NCBI GenBank assembly: GCA_023249845.1
Contig: JAHFBW010000004.1
Coordinates: 1-34,395, forward strand
Direction of reading: 5' to 3'
Length of the DNA stretch: 34,395 nt
DNA from: Candidatus Eiseniibacteriota bacterium
GTDB lineage: Bacteria > Eisenbacteria > RBG-16-71-46
The first letter of the stretch is position 1. Each line of letters starts with the position of its first letter. Made by a program: the position numbers and the translations under genes. This document shows positions 8,800-18,157 of this stretch, piece by piece. Under the pieces are notes generated by a model. The model had not been told where the DNA came from. It made no database searches and worked only from the letters and a program-made list of their open reading frames with translations.

Positions 8800-10031
8800 A
8801 CCATCTGACCGTTCAGCAACTGTCCGCATCACTTGATGGCGCCGTCACCGGGCCGTCGCTCGAACTGGTCGTGCGTCACCTCTCGGCGTGTCAGGAGTGC
8901 CGGGACCGCCAGGCGCGGCTCGCGCGGCACGACGACGCGCTGCGCCGGCTGCTGGCGCCCGAGCCGAGCGAGGCGTTCCTCGAGGACCTGGGTACCCGGG
9001 CCGAGGACATCGCTGTGGCGATCGCGCGCGGACTCCCGCCACCGACGATGATCACGTCGAAGCCGCTGGCGGACGACGAGGATCCCTATGCGCCGAGCGA
9101 ACCGCCGCCGCTCGACCGTCCCGAGCTGGGACGAGCCGGGCAGCTCGCGAACGAGGCGGGCTATGGCCGCATCGGGCTCAAGCCCACCGGGTCCACGCAA
9201 CCTCCGGAGGCCGATCCCGCCGAGGCGCAACGCTGGATGGAAGCTCTCGAGCGCGGCTCGCCGCCGGAGCCAAGCGGCGTCTCGATGCCGCTGCCCCAGC
9301 AGAAGGCAGCACCGGACGGTCCGGTGTTCGACATGCCAACGTGGATCAAGGACCGCACCGCGCGCTCTCAGCCGCCGTCCACGCCGCGCGACGCGCAGAA
9401 GTTGAAACTCGTGTTCGACCCTGCGCCCGATCCCGCACCGGAGTTCGCGACGGAAAGCTTGCACGAGGTGTACCGCCCGCTCGAGCCGGACGAACGGTAC
9501 GCTGCACCCGCGGCCGCGGCTCCGGCGTACGCGCTGCCCGAGTTGACGTCGCGCGCGAGCGCGTATGACGACCCCGCGGAGTATGCCGCCGCGCGAGCGC
9601 GCTCGACACCGGAGCCCGGGGTGTACGCGACGCGAGAGCAAGCGCAGTCCGCGATGCAGCGCCGGTATCGCGAGAGCAGGCGCGCGCGCGGAATGCGAGC
9701 ACACTGGTGGATCGCGGGTGGCAGCGTCGGTGGGCTAGGGCTTGTCATCCTGGCGCTCCAGCTCATGCCGGTCTCGCGCGATGGCCGGGATCAAGTGGCG
9801 TCGGCACGCGGTTTCCAGATGCCCCGTCTCGAATTCGTGCGGCACGACAGCAGCGCGGTCCCCGACCCGGCCACGCGCCCAAACGAGCTGCGCTCGGCCT
9901 CGACCCCCGCGCCGGTCGAGACCGTGGTGCCGCAGCCGCCGCGCGTCGTCCCGCCTGGGCCAGCGGATTCGAGCGCGCTCTCGCCCGAGGACACAACCGC
10001 GGATTCAGCGGGTGTGGAGAAGAGACCATGA
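8796..10031 (+). CDS. Transmembrane anti-sigma factor with N-terminal zinc finger (anti-sigma 1)
   Basis: RHLSACQECRDR HxxxCxxC motif; single TM HWWIAGGSVGGLGLVILALQLMPV; ATGA overlap with the sigma gene. Confidence 0.8.
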   Translation: MNHLTVQQLSASLDGAVTGPSLELVVRHLSACQECRDRQARLARHDDALRRLLAPEPSEAFLEDLGTRAEDIAVAIARGLPPPTMITSKPLADDEDPYAPSEPPPLDRPELGRAGQLANEAGYGRIGLKPTGSTQPPEADPAEAQRWMEALERGSPPEPSGVSMPLPQQKAAPDGPVFDMPTWIKDRTARSQPPSTPRDAQKLKLVFDPAPDPAPEFATESLHEVYRPLEPDERYAAPAAAAPAYALPELTSRASAYDDPAEYAAARARSTPEPGVYATREQAQSAMQRRYRESRRARGMRAHWWIAGGSVGGLGLVILALQLMPVSRDGRDQVASARGFQMPRLEFVRHDSSAVPDPATRPNELRSASTPAPVETVVPQPPRVVPPGPADSSALSPEDTTADSAGVEKRP

Positions 10032-10068
10032 GTCGCCAGCGGCAGCCGGCGACCTAGGAGGTGCGGTC

Positions 10069-10527
10069 ATGAAGGCTCTCGTGGTGAACGGGTCGGCGAC
10101 CGAGCGCGCCGTCTTCTCGGCGCAGCTCACCTGGCTGGGGCTGGAACCCGACACGGCGGCCAGCGCCGAGGAAGCGCTGGACCTACTGCAGCGCGGTCAC
10201 GATTTCGCGGTGGTGCTGCTGTCGTGGAGCCTGCAGGGCTCCGAGGGCCTCGAGCTGCTGCACCGGATCCGCGCCGAGGCTCGCTGGGCCGAGCTTCCCG
10301 TCGTGCTCATCACCGGAATGGACGACCTGTCGCGAATCGAGCAGGCGCACGACGCCGCGGTGAGCGAGTTCCTGCTGCAACCCTCCGACGCGCAGGCCCT
10401 GCTCGAGAAGCTGCTCATCCTGGGCGTGGATCCCGAGGCGCCAGACGCCACGCAGCCCAAGCCACGCCATCGGCCGGCACACCGCGCACGCCCGAACGAG
10501 GACCCCGAGGCGCGCCGGGCGGCCTGA
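10069..10527 (+). CDS. Degenerate CheY-like response-regulator receiver domain protein (pseudo-receiver)
   Basis: Gapless alignment to the cheY product at 18154 over about 127 aa; phosphorylation-site residues replaced (DD->NG, D52->S, K104->Q). Good SD (TAGGAGG) and intact ORF. Confidence 0.85.
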   Translation: MKALVVNGSATERAVFSAQLTWLGLEPDTAASAEEALDLLQRGHDFAVVLLSWSLQGSEGLELLHRIRAEARWAELPVVLITGMDDLSRIEQAHDAAVSEFLLQPSDAQALLEKLLILGVDPEAPDATQPKPRHRPAHRARPNEDPEARRAA

Positions 10528-10607
10528 GCCTCGTGCCCGGGGTCGGGCTCGAGATCGGCCGTGAACCCGGGATCGTTCTTCTCAAGTCCGGCAAGGAAAC
10601 CTCACGC

Positions 10608-11150
10608 GTGCACGATCCCCTGCGGCGGCCATGGACGGAACCGGGTCGAGACCCGGAGCTCGCGCACGCCGCGCAGCGCGGCGATCTTGCCGAGCTGTTC
10701 ACGCTGTTGCGCGAGTATCGCCGTGAGCTGTGGCGCGTGTGTTTCGCGCTGACGCTCGACCGTCGGCGCGCTGAAAGGCTCATGCACGACACGCTATTGC
10801 GTGCCGCGAAGAACCTGCGTTCGGTCCCGAACGGGGCGGCGTTTCTGCCGTGGCTCGTGCGCCTCGCCGCCCACCTCGCGGCCGCGTCATCGCGCCGCAC
10901 GGAGCCGGACCCCGCGCGCGCCGGTGACATTTCGGAGTCGGCACTCGGAACCCGCGTGAGCGAGGCCGAGTCGCGTGCACTCCGGGCGTTCTCCCGGTTC
11001 AATGAGGCCGAGCGGCTACTGCTGGCACTCGCCACGGTGGAGCGCCTGCCGTATGCGGAGCTCGCCGCCGTGAGCAAGCGCGAGCCCACCGCGGTCCTGC
11101 ACGAGCTCTCGATGCTGCGCGTGCGCCTCGCCGAGGAGGACGCCGCGTGA
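10608..11150 (+). CDS. ECF-like sigma factor, divergent paralog (sigma module 2)
   Basis: In-frame GTG at 10608 in the 10224 ORF; N-terminus RPWTEPGRDPELAHAAQRGDLAEL parallels RPWTEPGQDLQLLDAAQRGDLTSL of the 8224 product; FLPWLVRLAA shared. Confidence 0.75.
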   Translation: MHDPLRRPWTEPGRDPELAHAAQRGDLAELFTLLREYRRELWRVCFALTLDRRRAERLMHDTLLRAAKNLRSVPNGAAFLPWLVRLAAHLAAASSRRTEPDPARAGDISESALGTRVSEAESRALRAFSRFNEAERLLLALATVERLPYAELAAVSKREPTAVLHELSMLRVRLAEEDAA

Positions 11151-12793
11151 GGCACCTGAGCGTGCAGCAGCTCTCCGCGTCACTGGATGGCGCGCTCGCC
11201 GGCGTCTCCCGAGAACTCGTGATGCGCCACCTCGCGGCTTGCGCGAGCTGCCGCGAGCGGCACGCCGGCTGGAGCGCGAACGACGACGCGCTCCGACGCG
11301 TGTTGTCGTGGGAGCCTGACGAACGCATGCTCGAGGAATGGTCGTCGCGCGTGGAGCTCACGCTCACCGCGGAACGCAAGGGTCTGCCGGCGCCCGCGTT
11401 CTCGGAACTGCAGCACCCGGTGATCGCGCCCGCGCCGGAGCCCGCCTCGGATCGGCTCGATCACGTGGTGCGCAGCGTCCGCCAGACTCGGCGCGGGGAT
11501 GCCGCCAACGAACCGGGGCCGCGCGAGACGGTTCCGTCGGCGCTGCCCGCAACGCTCCCGATCGAAAGGCCGGAAACGACACCAGCGGACCCGGTCGGGG
11601 CACCCAGCGAACTCCCGGTCGAGCCCGAATCCCCGCCGATCGAGCCGGTGCCGGTCATGTCCGCGCTCGGGCCGATCGCGGCGGCCGTGGCGCGCCCCCC
11701 CGGGCCAAGCCCGCGCGTGACAGAACCCGACTCTCCGATTCCGGCGCCCGCGCCACGTGACGCGAATGTGCCGCCGCCACGCCGCGCGTTGACGCCGCCG
11801 CACCGCCCCGAGGTCGCACCCTTGCCTTCGGTCGCGCGCTCACTTGAATCAGAGCGTGTCGTACGTGTCGGCCGTTCCAGGCGCCGTGAGGATCGCACGT
11901 TGCGCGGCTGGCTCGCCGCCGCTGGGGTCCTGCTCCTGGTGCTCGCCGGGTCTCCGCTCGTGCCCGAGGTCATTCGAATCCCACTGCCCGACCGTTGGCG
12001 CTGGCGACTGCCGCGTGTGGAGTTCGTGCGCCGAGACGGCGCCCGGCCGGACGCCGCGTCGGTTCGCGATGCGGGAACGAGTCTCGCGTCACGTACCACG
12101 ATCGAGCCCCAACTCGTCCCGAAGGTGCCGATCCCGGCCCCGGCCGAGAGCGTCGCCACGTCGGCCCAGCTGCCGGTCCCTGCGTCCGCAGCCGCCGACT
12201 CCGCGACGCCCTCGGAACCGGTCGCGGAAGCCGCGACCAGCACCGAGAAACCCTCCGAGCCGGGTGAAACCACAACGCGCCCGACGAAGCCACAACTGGA
12301 ACCCGCACGCACGGCACCCGAACGACCGCGCCCCGCGCATGCCACGAAGACGATGCGCACGGCGCCCCGGTACGTCGGCCCGCCCCTACCTCGCGAGCCA
12401 GAGCCCGACGTGACCTACGCCAGCGAGAGTCCGGGCACCATCGTCCCCACGCGCGTGACCACGACGGTCAAGCTTTCGCCCGAACCGACGCGCGTCCCTG
12501 TGCCCGCGCCGGGGCCGCCGACCGCCGCCGAGCCTGAGTCGGAAGAGGACTGGCCGCTCCTCTGCGGCACCGTTCTCGATGCCGTCGGCGCACCGGTGGA
12601 GGGCGCGCGCGTCGTGCTCGCCGCCAACGCCTTGAGCGTTCGCACCGATCGCCGAGGCCGGTTCTGCGTTGCCTGCCCGCCCGGTTCGCAGACCGTGCGC
12701 GTCGAGGCTACCGGCCGCGAACCGGTCTCGCGCTCGGTCGAACTCACGACGGGGATGACCGAGATTCGATTCTCGCTCGCAACCGGTCGTTGA
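11147..12793 (+). CDS. Transmembrane zinc-finger anti-sigma factor with C-terminal carboxypeptidase-regulatory-like domain (anti-sigma 2)
   Basis: LSVQQLSASLDGALAG...RHLAACASCRER parallels the 8796 product; TM LRGWLAAAGVLLLVLAGSPLV; C-terminal LCGTVLDAVGAPVEGARVVLAANALSVRTDRRGRFCVACPPGSQTVRVEATG. Confidence 0.8.
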   Translation: MRHLSVQQLSASLDGALAGVSRELVMRHLAACASCRERHAGWSANDDALRRVLSWEPDERMLEEWSSRVELTLTAERKGLPAPAFSELQHPVIAPAPEPASDRLDHVVRSVRQTRRGDAANEPGPRETVPSALPATLPIERPETTPADPVGAPSELPVEPESPPIEPVPVMSALGPIAAAVARPPGPSPRVTEPDSPIPAPAPRDANVPPPRRALTPPHRPEVAPLPSVARSLESERVVRVGRSRRREDRTLRGWLAAAGVLLLVLAGSPLVPEVIRIPLPDRWRWRLPRVEFVRRDGARPDAASVRDAGTSLASRTTIEPQLVPKVPIPAPAESVATSAQLPVPASAAADSATPSEPVAEAATSTEKPSEPGETTTRPTKPQLEPARTAPERPRPAHATKTMRTAPRYVGPPLPREPEPDVTYASESPGTIVPTRVTTTVKLSPEPTRVPVPAPGPPTAAEPESEEDWPLLCGTVLDAVGAPVEGARVVLAANALSVRTDRRGRFCVACPPGSQTVRVEATGREPVSRSVELTTGMTEIRFSLATGR

Positions 12794-12871
12794 GATCTCG
12801 CGCGGAACCAAGGCTCAAGCCCACCGTCACTTGGAGCGATAACGCAAGGGGTACGGGTCCTCTCCCCTCAA

Positions 12872-15085
12872 GTGGCCGCGCCCTCCGCCCGGGACTCCCT
12901 GGCAAGCCGGCCCCGACCCCGTCGTGGCCTCGAAGGGATCACGTTGGAACCATTGGACGATTCCATCCTCGACGAGTTCCTCGTCGACTCGCACGAAGGG
13001 CTCGACCGACTCGACCGTGACCTGGTCATGCTCGAGCACGATCCCGCGTCGGGAGAAGCACTCGCGAGCGCGTTTCGCTCGCTGCACACGATCAAGGGCA
13101 CGTGCTCGTTCTTCGGCTTCCGCCGGCTCGAGCGCGTGGCGCACGCGGGCGAGCACGTGCTGTCTCGGCTACGCTCGAATCAGCTCGCGCTCACGCCCGA
13201 GATCGCGGGCGGTCTGCTCGCCGTCGTCGACAGTGTTCGCGGCATCCTCGCGGGCATCGAATCCACTCGCCAGGAGCCCGCGGGCGACGACTCGGCCGTG
13301 TTGGCGCAGCTCGCGCCATGGCTTCCCGCGGAGGGCGCCGCGCGCGCCAGGCCGGCCGCCACGAGCCGGGCGAAGGCTGTCGTGCCGAAGCCTGCGCCGG
13401 CTCCGTCCGCGGCTGTTGGAGCGGTGGTGGAGGGTGGGCCGGCGACACCCGGCGCCACGACGGCGCTCCAGCAGCAGCACCTGCGCGTGGACGTGCGTCG
13501 ACTGGACCAGCTCATGGACCTGGTCGGCGAACTGGTGCTGGCACGCAATCAGCTCGTCCAGACCGTCGCGGTCGGAGGCGCCACGCCCGTGGGACGCGCG
13601 GCCCAACGACTGGATCAGGTCACGACGCGGCTCCAGGACGAGGTCATGCGCACGCGCATGCAGCCGGTGTCCGCGCTGTGGGCCCGCTTGCCGCGGCTCG
13701 TGCGCGACGTGGCCACGGCATGCGGCAAGCCCGTGCGGCTGGAGCTCGAGGGCAACGCCACCGAGCTGGACCGCACGCTGGTCGAGGCGCTCAAGGACCC
13801 GCTCACACACTTGCTGCGCAACGCCGTGGATCACGGCATCGAGGACGCGGCCACGCGCGAGCGCGCGGGCAAGCCGGCCGAGGGCGTGCTGCGCCTGCGC
13901 GCGTTCGAGGAGGGCGGCAGCGTTCACCTGTTGCTCTCGGACGACGGCGGCGGCATGTCGCTCGAGCGGATCCGCGCGCAGGCAATCGCACGCGGGCTCG
14001 CGGAGCCGGCCGACGTGGATCGGCTCACGGAGGAACAGTGGCTGCAGTTCGTGTTCCGCCCGGGGTTTTCCACGGCGAAGAACGTCACGAACATCTCCGG
14101 GCGCGGCGTCGGCCTGGATGCGGCGCGCTCGGCCATCGAGAGCGTGGGCGGCGGCCTCGAGGTGTCTTCCGTCTCGGGCCAGGGGACCACGTTCCACGTT
14201 CGCATCCCGCTCACGCTCGCGATCATCCCGGCGCTCACGGTGGAGCAGGCAGGCGAGTGCTACGTGATTCCGCAGGCGCACCTGCTCGAACTCGCGCGCC
14301 TGGGTGTCGGCGGCGCGAGGGTGGAGTGGGCGCACGACCGGCCACGATTCCGGTTGCGCGGCGAGCTACTGCCCGTCGTGCTGCTCGGCCGGCTGTTCGA
14401 TTCACCCGGAGCGCCTGGCAGCTCCGACGGCCGCCACCTGCTCGTGCTGAGTGCGGAGGGCCAGCGGTTCGGTCTGGTCGTGGACCAGGTGCGCGACACC
14501 GAGGAGATCGTCGTCAAGCCGCTCAGGTCCGGCTTGCGCGAGATCGGCCCATTCGCCGGCGCCACGGTGCGCGGCGACGGGCGCGTGGCGTTGATCCTCG
14601 ACGTGCTGGCACTCGCGGCCCACGCCGGCCTGCGCCGCGGCGTGACCGCGACGCCCGCGGCGAGCGCCACCCCCACCGCTCCTGCCCGGCGCGCAGTGCC
14701 GCTGTTGCTCGTGCGCTCGCGAGGCGGCCAGCCGGCCGTGGTCCCCGTGGCCGAGGTCGAGCGCATCGTGGAGTTCGAATCGAGCGCGTTCGAACGTTTG
14801 GACGAACGCCCCGCGGTGCGCTTCGAAGGCACGGTGTTGCCGGTCACGACGCTCGCCGGCGGAGCGACACGCCGCCGGCTCGATGCGTTCGAGGCCGAGC
14901 GCGCGTGGCCCGTGCTCATCCACGAGCGCGACGGGCAACGTTGGGGATTCCTGGTGGACACGGTCCTGGACATCGTGGACTGGCCGGGTGCTCCGGACGC
15001 CGAACGTCTCGTCGTCCGCGACCACGTCACCGACTACGTCTCGCTCGCCCGCGCCGGCGCGGACGCGTTCGCGGAAGCCGCATGA
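12872..15085 (+). CDS. cheA: Chemotaxis histidine kinase CheA with two C-terminal CheW-like domains
   Basis: Hpt LHTIKGTCSFFGF; P3 LDQLMDLVGELVLARNQL; P4 HLLRNAVDHGIE, DDGGGM, GRGVGLD; P5 CheW-like domain followed by a second CheW-like segment. Start codon uncertain (GTG 12872 or TTG 12944). Confidence 0.95.
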   Translation: MAAPSARDSLASRPRPRRGLEGITLEPLDDSILDEFLVDSHEGLDRLDRDLVMLEHDPASGEALASAFRSLHTIKGTCSFFGFRRLERVAHAGEHVLSRLRSNQLALTPEIAGGLLAVVDSVRGILAGIESTRQEPAGDDSAVLAQLAPWLPAEGAARARPAATSRAKAVVPKPAPAPSAAVGAVVEGGPATPGATTALQQQHLRVDVRRLDQLMDLVGELVLARNQLVQTVAVGGATPVGRAAQRLDQVTTRLQDEVMRTRMQPVSALWARLPRLVRDVATACGKPVRLELEGNATELDRTLVEALKDPLTHLLRNAVDHGIEDAATRERAGKPAEGVLRLRAFEEGGSVHLLLSDDGGGMSLERIRAQAIARGLAEPADVDRLTEEQWLQFVFRPGFSTAKNVTNISGRGVGLDAARSAIESVGGGLEVSSVSGQGTTFHVRIPLTLAIIPALTVEQAGECYVIPQAHLLELARLGVGGARVEWAHDRPRFRLRGELLPVVLLGRLFDSPGAPGSSDGRHLLVLSAEGQRFGLVVDQVRDTEEIVVKPLRSGLREIGPFAGATVRGDGRVALILDVLALAAHAGLRRGVTATPAASATPTAPARRAVPLLLVRSRGGQPAVVPVAEVERIVEFESSAFERLDERPAVRFEGTVLPVTTLAGGATRRRLDAFEAERAWPVLIHERDGQRWGFLVDTVLDIVDWPGAPDAERLVVRDHVTDYVSLARAGADAFAEAA

Positions 15086-15582
15086 GCCGCATGGCCAGCG
15101 CCGTCGACACGGGTTGGTGCACGTTCCAGCTCGCGGACGGGCTCTATGGCGTCGAGCTGTCGCGCGTGAACGAGGTGCTTCGCCCGCAGCCACTGGCGAG
15201 GGTGCCGCTGGCACCTCCGGCCGTGGCAGGTCTGCTGAACCTGCGCGGGCACATTGTGCCCGCGGTCGATCTGCGCACGCTGTTCGGACTCAAGCCGCGT
15301 TCCGCCGGCGCCTTGGTCGTCGTGCATGCCGACGATGGCCCCGTGGCGCTGGTCGTGGACGCGATCGGCGACGTGCAGCGCCGCGCCATGCTGCCGCCCG
15401 GCGCGCTCGAGGCTGACACGCATGCCGCACACGATTCCCTGTGCGCCCAAACCATTCCTTTGCCCGAGTCACTGCTCGTCGTGATCGACCTGGACCGGGT
15501 ACTGCAACAGGCGTTCGACCGGCCGGAGCCTGCGGGCATCGCGCGTTCGAGAGCCTGGGCTGCGACTGACTTCGGAGAGTGA
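15082..15582 (+). CDS. cheW: Chemotaxis coupling protein CheW
   Basis: [63 protein letters not shown] overlap with cheA. Confidence 0.93.
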   Translation: MSRMASAVDTGWCTFQLADGLYGVELSRVNEVLRPQPLARVPLAPPAVAGLLNLRGHIVPAVDLRTLFGLKPRSAGALVVVHADDGPVALVVDAIGDVQRRAMLPPGALEADTHAAHDSLCAQTIPLPESLLVVIDLDRVLQQAFDRPEPAGIARSRAWAATDFGE

Positions 15583-15584
15583 AC

Positions 15585-17252
15585 ATGAAATGGACCGTTC
15601 GTACCCGACTCGTCGGCCTGAGTCTCATGGGGCTGGCGCTGCTGTTCGCCGTCGCCGCGACCGCGGGCTGGAGCCTGCGCCAGGCCGCCGTCTCGGGCCG
15701 CGTCATGCGTCATCACGTGCAGGCGGTGCGCGACCATCTCGAGATGGATATGATGCACGACGCCCTGCGCGCGGACGTGCTCGCCGTCGTCGCCGCGAAG
15801 GACGCGCCCTCTCGAGACGAGGCGGTCGCGACGCTCCGCCAGCATGTCGCCCGCCTCGAGCGGTATGCGGCGCGGTCGCCCGCTTCCGCGCTCGATCCGC
15901 AGACTCGCGCCGTGACCGGGGAGATCCGGGAAGAGTTCCGCCGTTTCGCGGAGTCTTCGCTGCGGATCGCGGAACGCGCCGAGGCCGGGGACCACGCGAG
16001 CCTCGAACGCGAGTTACCGGTGTTCCTCGCCCAGTGGGCACGTTTGGAGCCTCTCGCCGAAGGCGTGAGTGATCGCCTCGAAGCCGGCAGTTCCACGGCC
16101 GCCGCCGCCATGGACCGCGCCGCGGAAGCTGGAACGCAGTGGACGCTCGCCATCGCCGCGCTCGCAATCCTTGCATCGCTGTTCGCCGCGCATCGCGTCC
16201 GCCAGAGCATCCTGTTGCCGCTCGACGAGTCCGTGCGCGTCATGGACGCGGTGGCCGGCGGGGACCTCGACGCCCGCGTGTCCCCGGGGCGGGACGACGA
16301 ACTCGGGAAACTCGGCGACGCCGTGAACCGCGGACTCGAGAGCGTCGGCGCCGCCCTGTCGCGTATCGCCGAGAACGCGGTCGCCGTCGGCAACGCGTCC
16401 GAGGAGCTCGCCTCGGTGAGCAACGAACTCCAGTCGAGCGCCAAGCAGACCTCGGAGCAGACCGCGCTCGCGTCGGGCGCGAGCGAGGAAACGAACACCT
16501 CCGTGCGACTCGTGGCTGCGTCCGCACAGCAGGTGGGCTCGGGGATCCGCGACGTCGCGCACAACGCGAACGAGGCCGCCGCGGTCGCCGCCACCGCCGT
16601 TCGCGTCGCGGGCGAGGCCAACGAGACCATCCGGCAGCTGGGTGAGAGCAGCGAGCAGATCGACAATGTCATCCGCGTCATCCACTCGATCGCCGAGCAG
16701 ACGAACATCCTCGCGCTGAACGCCGAGATCGAGGCCGCGCGCGCCGGCGAGGCGGGCAAGGGCTTCGCGGTGGTGGCGAACGAGGTCAAGGAGTTGGCCA
16801 AGGAGACGGCCCGCGCCACCGAGGACATCTCGAGCCGCGTCAGCGCGATCCGCGCCGACAGTCGTGCCGCCGTGAACGCCATCTCGGAGATCGGCACCAT
16901 CATCCGGCAGATCAGCTCGACACAATCCGCCATCGCCGCCTCGGTCCAGCAACAGAGCGCGGCCACGGCTGAGATCACGCGCAACATGGGCGAAGCGGCG
17001 CGCGGCACCGACGAGATCGCCGCCACGATCAACTCGGTCGCCCGGGCGACCGAGAGCAACAGTGCGGCCGCGAGAGAGACACAGCGCGCCGCGAGCGAGC
17101 TCGCCATGATGGCCACCGAGTTGCAGCGCACGGTGAGCCAGTTCCGCTTCGGCCTGCGGTCGCACGCGTCCCTGGGCCGGCCCGCCGCGGGCGTCGTGAA
17201 CCCGTTCAGCCGCGTGCACGAGCGCGACGGCCAGGACGCGAAGGCCGCGTGA
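15585..17252 (+). CDS. Methyl-accepting chemotaxis protein (TM-periplasmic-TM-HAMP-signalling)
   Basis: TM1 [23 protein letters not shown]2 [21 protein letters not shown], tip [44 protein letters not shown]. Confidence 0.95.
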   Translation: MKWTVRTRLVGLSLMGLALLFAVAATAGWSLRQAAVSGRVMRHHVQAVRDHLEMDMMHDALRADVLAVVAAKDAPSRDEAVATLRQHVARLERYAARSPASALDPQTRAVTGEIREEFRRFAESSLRIAERAEAGDHASLERELPVFLAQWARLEPLAEGVSDRLEAGSSTAAAAMDRAAEAGTQWTLAIAALAILASLFAAHRVRQSILLPLDESVRVMDAVAGGDLDARVSPGRDDELGKLGDAVNRGLESVGAALSRIAENAVAVGNASEELASVSNELQSSAKQTSEQTALASGASEETNTSVRLVAASAQQVGSGIRDVAHNANEAAAVAATAVRVAGEANETIRQLGESSEQIDNVIRVIHSIAEQTNILALNAEIEAARAGEAGKGFAVVANEVKELAKETARATEDISSRVSAIRADSRAAVNAISEIGTIIRQISSTQSAIAASVQQQSAATAEITRNMGEAARGTDEIAATINSVARATESNSAAARETQRAASELAMMATELQRTVSQFRFGLRSHASLGRPAAGVVNPFSRVHERDGQDAKAA

Positions 17253-18157
17253 TGCGCGCCCCCCGCCCCGCCGACGCCACGGTCGCTCCGACGGATCCCC
17301 GCCCGTCCGCGGTGACCGGCCTGCGCCGCCACGCCGATGAACTCTCCCGCGCCTCCGAGCAGCTCTCGGGAAACGGCTGGGAGTGCGACAACGAGGCCGA
17401 GCGCACGGCGCGCCAGGCCGAAGGGGTGTCCGAAGCGGCCGAGCAGACTGCCGGTAACGTGGGAAGCGTGGCCGTGGCCGTGGAGCAGATGGGCGCCTCC
17501 ATCCACGAGATCTCGCGCAACACCTCGGAAGCGGCGGCGATCGCGGCCGCTGCCGAGAAGGAAGCCCACTCCGCCGCCGAGCGCATTCAGCGCCTGGGCC
17601 AGGTGAGCGAGCGGGCGGGTGGTGTCGTGCGCGCGATCTCGACCATCGCGCGGCGCACACACCTGCTGGCGTTGAACGCCGCCATCGAATCTGCTCGGGC
17701 CGGCGAGGCGGGCCGGGCCTTCCAGGTCGTGGCGCACGAGGTTCGCTCGCTCGCCCACCAGACTTCCACCGCGGCCGCCGAGGTCACGCACACGCTCGAA
17801 GGGGTGCGCACGGACAGCACCCAGGCCATCGAGGCGATCACGCAGATCCGCGGCACCATCCACCACATCGCGCTCATCTCCCGCACCATCGCGGAGGCCG
17901 TGGCGCAACAGCTGCGCACAGCCGACGAGATCAGCCGCAACTTGAACCAGGCCGCGAGTGGCGTGGTCACGATCAGTGAGGACAGCGCGGCCGTCGCCGA
18001 GGGCGTGCAGCGCATTCGCGTCCACGCGCACTCCGCGCAGGAGATCGCTTCGAACCTCGTGCGCCTGTCCACCACGCTTGGCCGCATCGCCGGGCGGCTC
18101 GAGGGACCCGAACCCGCCGTACCCCCGACACCATCGACCGTGGGAGGAATCTCGTGA
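17252..18157 (+). CDS. Soluble MCP-like signalling-domain protein with atypical tip
   Basis: No TM; tip ISTIARRTHLLALNAAIESARAGEAGRAFQVVAHEVRSLAHQTS. Confidence 0.88.
   Translation: MRAPRPADATVAPTDPRPSAVTGLRRHADELSRASEQLSGNGWECDNEAERTARQAEGVSEAAEQTAGNVGSVAVAVEQMGASIHEISRNTSEAAAIAAAAEKEAHSAAERIQRLGQVSERAGGVVRAISTIARRTHLLALNAAIESARAGEAGRAFQVVAHEVRSLAHQTSTAAAEVTHTLEGVRTDSTQAIEAITQIRGTIHHIALISRTIAEAVAQQLRTADEISRNLNQAASGVVTISEDSAAVAEGVQRIRVHAHSAQEIASNLVRLSTTLGRIAGRLEGPEPAVPPTPSTVGGIS

Noticed and set aside
13102-15081. Upstream part of the 826-aa plus ORF 13102-15582 as a protein
   Set aside because: Only the portion from ATG 15082 (CheW) is real; the rest is an out-of-frame Arg-rich reading of cheA.
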